Shown here: positions 12,101-20,809 of the stretch, one piece after another | How the letters are laid out: the number at the start of each line of letters is the position of its first letter | How positions within the stretch are numbered: the stretch's first letter is position 1 | From: Apophysomyces variabilis | Taxonomy: Eukaryota > Mucoromycota > Mucoromycetes > Mucorales > Mucoraceae | Direction: 5' to 3' | Assembly (NCBI GenBank): GCA_002749535.1 | Contig: MZZL01000381.1 | Coordinates: 199,172 to 263,171, forward strand | DNA length: 64,000 bases | Notes under the pieces: generated by a model | The model's input: the letters and a program-made list of their open reading frames with translations, nothing else | What the model was told of the DNA's origin: nothing | Database searches by the model: none | Translations under genes and position numbers: made by a program

Positions 12101-14007
12101 AACAGACAAGACACATCAGTTTTATGGCACGATCTCTTTCCAAATCTGAACAAAACTACTCCACGACCAAACGTGAATTACTTGCCATCGTCTTCACTCT
12201 CCAGAAATTTCACTAATATCTTTGGGGTAATTCATTCACCCTGTATACAGATCATAAAGCTCTCACTTACATCCACATGCAAAAAATCGCCAATCCAATG
12301 ATGATTAATTGGCTCAATATCTTGCTGGATTACATGTTTACCATAGTATATCTACCTGGTTTAGATAATATTTTGCCAGACACTCTTTCTTGCCTTTTTC
12401 CTCCGTCTAAAGAGCTAGAGGGAGGTAACATGGCACTAAAACCATCTGCTAAAATACTTAAGACACTCAAAAACCACAAATTCAAATCCAATGAATTTGC
12501 TAGCAAACCAAAAGATCAACGCATATTCCGTGTAACAACACAGAAGACCATCATCAATGACCGGATAACACCACCTAAAGAAGAACAGAGAAAAATTCTT
12601 GAACATGTGCATCTACTCGGACATTTTGGAGCCGAATACATGGTAAAAGCTATCCACAATGATGGCATCCATTGGAACAACATTCTCCAAGATGCAGTGG
12701 AATATGTCAAATCATGTCCATAATGCCAAAAACACAACATAGTGCGTAAAGGTTATTATCCATTAAGACCAATCTATGCGTATGTTCCAGGTGATCACTG
12801 GGCAGTTGATCTAGGAGGCCCATTCAAAACTTCTGACAACGGTAATAACTACCTTTTAGTCATGGTTGATGTATGTACAAGATTTTGCATCTTACATGCT
12901 CTGCTGAATAAACAATCTGATACCATCGTCAAAGCTTTTATCCAAGTCTTTGGAGACTTCAGTTTTCCTCATATCATTCAATCAGACAATGGTACAGAGT
13001 TCAAAAACAGTTTTATGCGCAAACTCACTGAGAGCACTGGTATTGATCATCGACTCATTATGCCATATCATCCACGCGCCAATGGATTGGCAGAACGATG
13101 GGTACAGTCTTCTGTACAGGTAATACGTAAAGCAGTTCAAGGTACTGGAAAGGATTGGGACTATTATCTGCCAAGTGTACAATTAGCACTTAATAACAAA
13201 GTCTCCAAGCGCCTTAATACACCTCCTTTTTCACTGATGTTTGCATGCAAAATGAATGCATTTCAAGATTACTGCGATGAAAACTCTACACCAGCTGATC
13301 CCATAACATATGAGCAATTAGTGGAAAGAATCGATCACATGGCCAATGTCGTGTTCCCCGCGCTAAAAGAAAGAACTGATTTAATTACAAAAGCACAAAA
13401 AGATAAATTTGACGATGCCCATGTAATAATTGACATCCCAGAAGGAAGCCATGTCATGGTCAGAATTCCAACTCACTCAAGCAAGCTAGCCCCTGCGTAT
13501 GAAGGTCCTTACACTGTAATTCGTTGCATACAAGGAGGATTATATATGCTTCAAGATGAAACCGGTGAATTGATGTCAAGAGACTACGTACCATCCGAGT
13601 TAAAACTTATTTCTCAGGATAAAATTGTACCAAAAGATGAAATATATAAAATCGAAAATATTATCAACCATTGAGGTACACCAGGAAAACGAGAATACCT
13701 TGTACGTTGGAAAGGTTACGGCAAAGAAGATGACAGTTGGTTAACTCCAGACAAATTTATGGACTTAGCTACTATTGATAAATATTGGATTCGTCTTGGT
13801 GAAAAACCGGAAAAGGTTAAAGCCACCAAACAAACTCACAATACAGACAAAAAGACAAACAGCAAAGCTAACTTTAGCACCAAGACAAAACGACAAACAA
13901 CTGTCACTGCTAACGATGCCACTAGTATTGCAACTTGCATTACACGTAAACGGTCTTTACCTGTACATAAACAACAGAATATCAACAAGCGTTCTCGCAA
14001 CAAATAG
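9160..14007 (+). pseudogene. Ty3-1 gag-pol polyprotein with chromodomain, eight in-frame stops and no frameshift
   Basis: One frame of 1615 codons from ATG 9160. Gag covers about residues 1-430 and ends with a Cys/His cluster CIYCGRPHAPGHWC (about 10360). The protease has GLVDTSAE (usual DTG is DTS). Reverse transcriptase spans about 11170-11700 with TLDLKSAFHRF and GCPFGLKP. Its active-site box reads FVNDV instead of the usual xxDD, so one catalytic Asp is Asn. RNase H carries [15 protein letters not shown]. Integrase has an H-H-C-C zinc region, then D (VMVDVCTRF), D (QSDNGTEF) and E (GLAERW). The C-terminal chromodomain contains REYLVRWKGYGKEDDSW. Stops lie at 9964, 11038, 11557, 11947, 12091, 12214, 12721 and 13672. 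By comparison with elements F and G most replace Gln, Trp or Arg and need only C-to-T or G-to-A. Inactive. Confidence 0.95.
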
Positions 14008-14125
14008 ACCTACCTTGAATTGTGTTCAGGATCTTTTCCTCATTACTTTTTCCCACTGGGTTTTTTAGAGGTTTTTATTGACCCTGACATAATTCAACAT
14101 ATTGCTTCAAACTGGAGGGGGGTAA

Positions 14126-14573
14126 TGTTGTATTTGATATATTTTTATTATATAACGATCATACACATTTACTTATCACCTTGTTTCCTCTAATAAAGCA
14201 ATCATTGCGGTCTTATACAAACTTCTGATATAGTCTCTCTATCTTATAATTGGTGTAACAAGACAAGTACAATGATTACAATCTTAGCAGGAACACAGTG
14301 ATTTGTCATCATCCCTGAATTCTCTTATTCAAACTCAGATAGACAATAATATTTTGACAAGCACTTATTATCAATTATTATCAATCCACCATGATTACTC
14401 AGAGCTTACGCATCCTCTGATTAATAAGATATCTGACTAAGCATCCAGACAGTATAAATATTAGTAGTAGAGATTGTTAAAACCAGTAATTGGACTTTTG
14501 AATACAATGATATTCAAAAGTCTCAAAGTATTCTTCTGATCCCTTTATTTTTATTTCTCTCTTAAATACTTCA
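14126..14573 (+). repeat. 3' LTR of Ty3-1 (448 bp)
   Basis: Same length and termini as the 5' LTR; preceded by the polypurine tract at 14111-14125 and followed by the CCATA duplication. Differences from the 5' LTR are almost all C/T or G/A. Confidence 0.95.
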
Positions 14574-14952
14574 CCATAGCTTCTTCAACTACTTCATCAC
14601 CATCTGACAGAAAGTCAAAAAGTGTATCAAGTAGGTCATATTCTTTTGGTTCTTCATTAATGTTGTCTGGCAAGTCGATCAAGTCCAAGATATTGATCTT
14701 TCGATCATTCTCAACAGCAGAGACTTCAACATCTTCAGTATGTTCCTCAGTTTCCTAACCATAATATATTAATGACTATTCTGATCACTATTTAAACAAT
14801 CATTATACTGTAGCCTCTTCGTTAAGCTCTAACAAATGAATGTCTCACTTTTCATGCTGTATAAAGCAAGCTCTTCTATGGTGGTTATAACGCTTGAGTC
14901 TAGTAAAGGTAACATGGCAGATATGGCAGGTAATAATAGTTGGAAGGGTCAT

Positions 14953-15841
14953 GGTGAGTTGATAGAAAAAGATTGAATATGGATGTCCTTTTTTTCACTT
15001 TATATATCTTATTCACTCTGTCAATAGCTTGTTGACTGGTTTCTCTGTCAACCAATCTTGTCATGATATTGTAATATCTTGGTCATCATTATTGTGAGTA
15101 ATCATACAAAGGTTTGCAGGTATTGGTTTATGCAGATATAGCGCATATGTAATTTGAAGAGCTTCACTGACAGTACAATTGTACATCAATTGACACACTT
15201 GTATACGCAGTGTGATTGGCTCCCCTTGTTGTTAGAATTCATATGTGACATAGAAGCTAACGCGTAATGCATATTAAAAGAGTGATTGTAAAGGTGAGTT
15301 CATAATTGGTGCTGGTAAGTATGATTCACGTTGAGCATAATAGATTGATTTCTACATGGAATAATTGAAATCGTATATATTCCTAAATAATAAAGGTAAG
15401 ACAAGTGAACGTGTTAATGGTAACATGCATATTCTTACAAAGTCGTTGTAGTTTTCTTTTTTAAAAACTTTTTATTGACAAAAATTCGCAATATCAACAC
15501 CACTTGAATTTTTCATTTTGGCTAAGTGAACAGTAACCTCAGCGCTGCTATTTATGGCAACTGTCCAATCATTATGCAATATTTTCCTTGAGTAACAGTT
15601 AATCTGTCCCTGTACACACCAATTACACCTATCATATATAGTCTGCAAGAAGACTATGGTGATTCTACACGACCATTCTATTATAAATCAGGAAGATGTT
15701 CATTATGACTCATAGAATGGATTATCAATATCATGTCATATGAAGACATGCTTTTTTTTAGCGACTAATATAAATACTAGTAAGATTTGAAAGGTACGTA
15801 TTTATTATCTCTTTTAACATCACTTTATTTTTTTATTGAAA
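14953..15841. other. Intergenic region between the divergent genes of element A
   Basis: AT-rich, no supported coding sequence. By position it must contain the divergent promoters of the transposase (minus) and of the second gene (plus). Element B has a similar but shorter spacer (24083-24770). Confidence 0.5.
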
Positions 15842-16624
15842 ATGTCATCAACTACTAACAACAACCAAAGGCGAGAAAATGTAAACGCAGAATTGCATAA
15901 AATCTTGAGCAAGGTCATAGATGAGAAGTTTCCTGGTTTGGTTGAGGCATCAGTGTGCAAGGTTATATTGGAACAGCAGATGGAGTCTTTGTCTATGTTT
16001 GGTAGCTAGCAGTTTGGCAGCCAACAGTTTAGCATCTTGAGTGATATAAGTGTTCCAAACAATGCTCCTATGGCAATTGTTCATGGTGAAACTCCTCCTT
16101 CCTGCTAGGTTCCCAAAGATATTTGGAATCAACCTATTCTGTTACAGTCTTACTTGCCTGTTGACTTGGATACGTCCACTCTGCACTGGTTAGAAGCGAG
16201 GGATCACAAAAGACAGCAGGGAAAAAGCTCCATCCTTTGAAGCTTATGGTTTCTTATCTGCCATAGGCATCCTTGGTCGCCAGTGTCATTTTTGCAATCA
16301 CAGTACCTGCATCTGGGACAGAAGGCACAAACGGTGTTACAGCAACTAGAAGTGGCATGTGGTTTCTCAGCAACCATACACAGCTGGAGCAAGGTGCTAG
16401 GTGAAAAGCGCAAAGCTGCTTATCTTACTATGGAGGCAATGGCGCTAGAGATGGGTGCTCCTTTAGACCTTTGCAAGAACTACTGGGGGGCAGATTGTCT
16501 GATTAAGCGCAAATGGCAGAATGCTTATAATCAACGTAACAGGTAAGTAAATGTGATGTCTTGATTGCATGCTTATTGATAAACATATGTTAGACTTTCT
16601 GCTCAAAGCAATGACCAACAGTAA
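15842..16624 (+). pseudogene. Second gene of CACTA element A, unrecognised protein of about 240 residues, broken
   Basis: I do not recognise the family. The frame starts at ATG 15842 (MSSTTNNNQRRENV), has an N-terminal helical segment (LHKILSKVIDEKFPGLVEA), a Ser/Gln-rich stretch, and a conserved end with APLDLCKNYWGADCLIKRKW followed by QNAYN. A 51-bp GT-AG intron lies at 16543-16593 (donor GTAAGT, acceptor TTAG), after which the frame ends in SNDQQ. Three in-frame stops, two TAG and one TGA (from about 16007 to 16240), break it. Element B has a counterpart in the same place, orientation and intron position. Its location suggests an accessory transposition protein comparable in role to TnpA of plant CACTA elements, but that is inference. 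Confidence 0.65.
16543..16593 (+). other. Intron in the second gene of element A
   Basis: 51 bp, donor AG|GTAAGT and acceptor TTAG|A. The counterpart in element B (25433-25483) has the same phase. Confidence 0.6.
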
Positions 16625-17540
16625 AAGAGTCACTTGCTTATATTTCAGAACTATAAGGTTACAGGCGGCCACAGTTTAAAATAGGTTGCGTCAGATATAA
16701 AAACTATTTAACTAATAAAAATCTGTGTCAAGATCAACTCAAAAAACCAAGTAAAAAGTTCCCACTATCGTTTTTTTTTTCTTCTTTTATTCTTCTTTTC
16801 ATTTCTTCTAATACCGGTTAAAGTTTTTTTTTGGCATGCAAGTCATTACTTTCCTTCATTCTATACTAACATTGTTTGTATAGGTACTATTGTCTAACGA
16901 AGTACATGCTAACCTCTCTATATTACAGGCAATTAGTGTTGGCGCTAATGGGCATTCTATGTAGTGCTTTTTGTCAGTCAATAGGTAATTTATTTATTTC
17001 TTACAACGTCTTCTTACACCTCCTATAGTACACTCAACTATCACTATCACTTTTGCGCCTTATTCTAAACAAAACACTGTATAGCTTCAGCACTCAAAAT
17101 CAGTTTCACTGAGGTAATTGAGTTGCTTACTTCTTATTGCTATGCTTATAATTGAAAGTTTAACACTCTCTTTTTTTAGTATACTAGTATAAAGCTTTGC
17201 ACAGTAAACGGCATTGTCACTGCTTTATCGCTATTGTACAGATGACTTGGAATCTGTTCTCACTTTCATTATGGCTATAAGGTAAAGGATCCTTTTCATA
17301 TAGTTTATAGTTACTCATCTTTTTGTGTTTCATAAGATCCTTGTGTTGTAGCTATCTATGAGGCTTACTTTGAAAATCTTTTTGGCTGACAACGTTAACT
17401 CTATTTATTAATCGTTGTTCTCATTGTAAGGTTATTATCCTTGTTAAAATGTGTTTGCACATATTTTTCTTTTCTAGTCATAGTAAGTAAATGTAAACAA
17501 AAATATAGGACTAGTTTTTTTAGTGTAATTACATGGGTTC
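16625..17540. other. Non-coding 3' region of element A
   Basis: AT-rich and poly-pyrimidine-rich, without supported ORFs. Similar in length and character to 25554-26460 of element B. Both end in a TTATCCAATAAAA motif just before the subterminal array (17548 and 26468). Confidence 0.5.
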
Positions 17541-17559
17541 TTTTATCCAATAAAACGTA

Positions 17560-17860
17560 CTTTACCATCACTACTTTATTACTACTTTACTACTACTATG
17601 AATTATAGTAATCACTACTTTTTAACTACTTGATCGCTGTCTGAAAATTTAGTAGTTACTACTTTTTAACTACTTGATCGCTGTCTCAAAATTTAGTGGT
17701 TACTACTTTTTAACTACTTGATCGCTGTCTAAAATTGTAGTGGTTACTACTTTTCTACTACTTTATCATTGTAGTTGAATTTTAGTAGTTACTACTTTTT
17801 TACTACTTTATAACTAACAGGGCATCTTTAGTATTTACTAAAAGTAGTAAATGTTACTAC
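17560..17860. repeat. Subterminal repeat array of element A (ACTACTTTTTAACTACTTGATCGCTGTCT unit)
   Basis: Three close copies of a unit of about 54 bp containing TTACTACTTTTTAACTACTT and GATCGCTGTCT (about 17605-17745), flanked by more degenerate ACTACTTT motifs, run almost up to the right terminus. Likely transposase-binding array; role inferred from other CACTA elements. Confidence 0.75.
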
Positions 17861-17904
17861 TTTTAGTTGACCCTGTGGTCATAGTGTTCCTCGCTAATTA
17901 CAAA

Positions 17905-20080
17905 ATGGGACGTATCAACAAAAGACAGTGACTTGCTAAAAACTGTGCTCGAAATGAAACTGGAAATCAGTTTCTGACTGTAACTGCTGAGTATCAGCAG
18001 ATTACACAAGCGCCTGATCAGAGCTCAGAAGATAATATGCTGTTGGAAGCTGATGAGATTATAGATTATAAGCTTCTAAACAGTTTAGAAACAGCTGACA
18101 ATAGCCATGATGAATTAGACATACTGGTGTTCCCTATTAAGTGGTCCCTTAATATTCCTTCTAGTCGCCATTACTGGGGTACAGCTTGAACAACAAGATT
18201 GTATTGCCAGAAGAAGAGCAAAGAAATGGCAAGGGGCAGTATGAAAATTACTAGCTTCTTTAAAAGTGATGTTCAGCTTCTAGATAACCCAGAATGCCCT
18301 GAAGAAGATAAGAATGATGTTGGAGTATATGATGAAGAAGAAGGGGCAATTATGTCAATGGATGAGGCTTTGGACAAGCTGTCTGAGGTCACTGTACCTC
18401 ATATGAACTAGAAAACTGCTGCTAAGTGTCAATTATCTGACTATGAGCTTGCTAAGTATCGTGGTGTTGCTGTGTACTTCATGAGTTTATTGGATGGAAA
18501 GAAGAAAATAATTGCCTCACAGGAAGCTGCTAAGGTAGCTTGGGCAAAGCCTTCTCAGCACTATCAAGCCACAGCAATCAGAGCCTATGCAAAAGAATAT
18601 CTGAGGTTTAGGAGTCTTACACTGCACCAACAAGGCAAACATGCCAAGCGAGTATCTCTGTTAAATAATGAGGATATTAAAGTGGCAGTGTTAGATTGGC
18701 TTATGCATATGAAGCCAGAGAAATGAGGGCTACTTGAGCTAACTAAGTATTTGAATGATACTGCTATTCCCAATATATTAGGAGTCCTGGGAAAAATACA
18801 CTTGACAGTACTTAGAAACTATATGTATAAATAGGGATAAACATATAGGAAACACAGCAAAGATGTCTTTTTTGATGGACATAAGCATGAAGATATTGTA
18901 GAATATTGAAGAAAATGGGCTGCACATATGATAGAATACAAAAAACTAATGGAAGATTATGAAGACAATGGAGAAGCAAGTCCCAAACTGCTACAGATCC
19001 CCACTAATGCCAAAAGAATCATCATGGTTACTCATGATGAAGCAACTTTCTATTCCAATGACTCTAGAAGCAATTTGTGGCTACTAGAAGATGAGCATCC
19101 AATTCACAAAAAGAATCCCAGTCAATCTATCATGGTAAGTGAGTTTCAGTGCCCTGTCATGGCATGATGCGAAGTGGGGCATGGGAATCCAGAAAGATCT
19201 TCTATGCTGGTACGAACCATGATGGCTACTGGTCATCAAAAAACATAGTAGAGCAATTAAAAAATGATGCCATTTATTTATTTGAATTGCTTCATCCCAA
19301 TTGCAAAGCTTTGTTTATCTTTGACCAATCTAGCAATCATTGCGCATATTCCCCAACAGCATGAGTTGCATCAAAATTTGGCCTCAATGACTGAGTGCTC
19401 AAAGAAGATGATCCTAAGGATATCTGATCTGGATAGTATATGCGTGAGGGCAGAAAGGTTGCCCAAAGTTTCTATGATTTGCAAATTGAAAAGAGAAGGA
19501 ACAGAAAGGGTGTGGTAAAGGAATACAGAACTTGGAAACTGAAAGGCATTCGCTGTATTCTGGAGGAATGAGGACTTGGACGATGGGAAAAATTCAAAGT
19601 GAAGAAGCAGAAGTAGAAAGTGAAGTGTGGACAGTCTAGTCCAGCACCGGAAAATGGCTGCTGCCCATTCCATATGCTTCAAGCGCAGCCTGACTTTGTT
19701 TCACAGAAGTCAGCATTTCAAGAAGCAGTAGAGAGGGCTGGGCACATATTCGAGATGTACCCAAAGTACTACTGTGAAACCAACTGGATCAAGAGATACT
19801 GGAGAGTGATGAAATGAATTGCACGTCATGAATGTGACTACTCTTATGCTTTACTTCATCAGAATCTTCCTAGTTTTCTTGATCAGATTTCAGTACCACA
19901 GATTTGTCACTTTTAGAAATGCTGTTAGAAATACATAAAAGTATACAGCAAGACAGATGATGGCAAAGTTGTATATAAAGAGGTTCAAAAATTCACAAAT
20001 CGCAGATATCTATCACACTAGCGCATTGGTTGCAATGATTAACCATTCTGTTTAAAACAGCCAATAAAGCCTACTATGAC
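17905..20080 (+). pseudogene. Fungal DDE-superfamily transposase (IS630/Tc1-like), decayed
   Basis: From ATG 17905 (MGRINKRQ) the frame includes ITSFFKSD, then a helical DNA-binding-like region (LDKLSEVT, YRGVAVYFMSLLDG, about 18350-18720). The catalytic part has MVTHDEATFYSNDSR (first Asp, about 19025), IMVSEFQC, FYAGTNHDGYW, and LFIFDQSSNHCAY (second Asp, about 19315). Near 19660 are CPFHMLQAQPDFVS and YYCETNWIKRYW, where the family normally has an acidic residue in an E-[CLT]-N-x-I-E-x-x-W context. Numerous TAG/TGA stops and at least one frame change break it. This transposase type is common in fungi. No terminal repeats were found: its start is only 18 bp from the end of element A, so the two may be adjacent insertions or one may have used the other's end. 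Confidence 0.8.
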
Positions 20081-20809
20081 ATTTGTTATGCAACCCTTAG
20101 TGTGCAATAAGGGAAAAGCGCTTCATTCTAAAATACCTATTTCCTTATATGGTTTCAGAGTTTAAGAGACCAAATTCTGACAAAATAAAGTTTTTATGAT
20201 TTAAATCAGCATGCACCATAGTGGAACTCCACTAATATTAGGGATCCTTAGTGATGTTTGCAAAGTTATTTGGAAGACCGCATATTTATATGATAGGCGA
20301 CAACTCAATTAGTTGAAAGCATCACTCTTTTTCTTTTTGATCTGGATTCAGCATGTACAAAAACTAAACTTAGCTCACTTCTACTCTTACAGGTACTATA
20401 TACTCTCAATGTCAGCAGCTAGCTACTGGTAGTAACCCTTTGCAGAAGATAACTGATAAGCTGATGACTATAGTTGACTTTGGCATGCCGTGTGTACCAG
20501 TGCTGCATAAGATTCTCCAAAATGATAACGTCAACAAACTGTAGTTAAAGCAAACGTACTAATTACTAGGACTTAAAATGATAACGGGCAGTTTTGTCAG
20601 AAGTAAGTTTTATGAAACAAAGATGTTCAAGCAATGTCTAATCTATAAATTCTATATAGTGAAGAAAAACAAAGAAGAGAAATGGAAATTTTTGGAGGTT
20701 AGGAAAAGGACAGCAAATGAAAAAAGTAAACAAGGAGAAACAAAAGAAGAGACCCAAAAAGGTGGAAGAGAGAAACATAATTTAGAACAACGGAAGAAAA
20801 AAAAAGTGA
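20081..20809. other. Non-coding stretch containing the probable left end of CACTA element B
   Basis: A CACTA motif begins at 20230 (CACTAATATTAGGGATCC), resembling the termini of element A, so B may start here. A short open stretch at about 20393-20545 (ending NDNVNKL) has no recognised relative. 20640-20800 is an A/G-rich tract like 5700-5800 in element A, so it belongs to the 3' side of the transposase gene. Confidence 0.4.

Larger units (their letters stand above)
8659..14573 (+). mobile_element. Full-length chromodomain Ty3 (gypsy) LTR retrotransposon (element Ty3-1)
   Basis: Two 448-bp LTRs (8659-9106 and 14126-14573) begin TGTTG and end TTCA, and exact 5-bp duplications CCATA flank them (8654-8658 and 14574-14578). 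Between them lies one gag-pol frame (9160-14007) and a polypurine tract CTGGAGGGGGGTAA just before the 3' LTR. The chromodomain marks it as a chromovirus. It is inserted in the transposase gene of CACTA element A. The LTRs differ at roughly 20 sites, nearly all transitions. Confidence 0.96.
5821..14952 (-). pseudogene. TNP2-like (Transposase_21) CACTA transposase of element A, split by a Ty3 insertion
   Basis: Starts at ATG 14952 with a C2H2-like finger (TCHICHVTF then YNHHRRACF). After the Ty3 insertion (8659-14573) the reading continues with LKIYDVCHNGCILYMKDE and a Cys pair (about 8300-8180). Then come LARMLGDEEMRKLLSYRH and ITLTLYINGFQPFN, LVVLNFDSS (about 8136-7831), VHLLLATDDIPAA (about 7580), a segment with LFFGLNEMHLLRHGLARLLW (about 7290), and ACCMERTNGLYKKMIRSI (about 6650). 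The C-terminal SNLSSLG ends at TAG 5821. This order matches element B's transposase and the Transposase_21 family, which acts on CACTA termini. Several stops and probable introns interrupt it. The gene is dead both from stops and from the 5.9-kb insertion. Confidence 0.85.
5559..17886 (-). mobile_element. CACTA (EnSpm/TNP2-type) DNA transposon A, with a nested Ty3 element
   Basis: The left terminus CACTATAACTATATGGTC (5559) and the right terminus read on the minus strand, CACTATGACCACAGGGTC (17886), agree at 14 of 18 positions. The element has two divergent genes: a TNP2-like transposase on the minus strand and a second gene on the plus strand. A long non-coding 3' zone and a subterminal repeat array follow. 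Without the nested Ty3 element (8659-14573) it is about 6.4 kb. The 3 bp on each side (GAT, TTC) do not match, so no target duplication is visible; the left boundary may therefore be slightly off. Confidence 0.75.

Noticed and set aside
11557..12723. Reassigned stop codons (TAG/TAA/TGA read as Gln, Trp or Arg)
   Set aside because: TAG occurs at both Gln and Trp positions and TGA at Arg and Trp, so no single recoding fits. Intact sister frames use normal codons at these sites.
8654..14578. Element Ty3-1 as an endogenous retrovirus with env
   Set aside because: After integrase there is only a chromodomain and a short basic tail; no envelope-like frame exists before the 3' LTR.
20393..20545. 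Possible exon of a host gene (51 open codons)
   Set aside because: Too short, no start or recognisable motif, and located at the uncertain end of CACTA element B.
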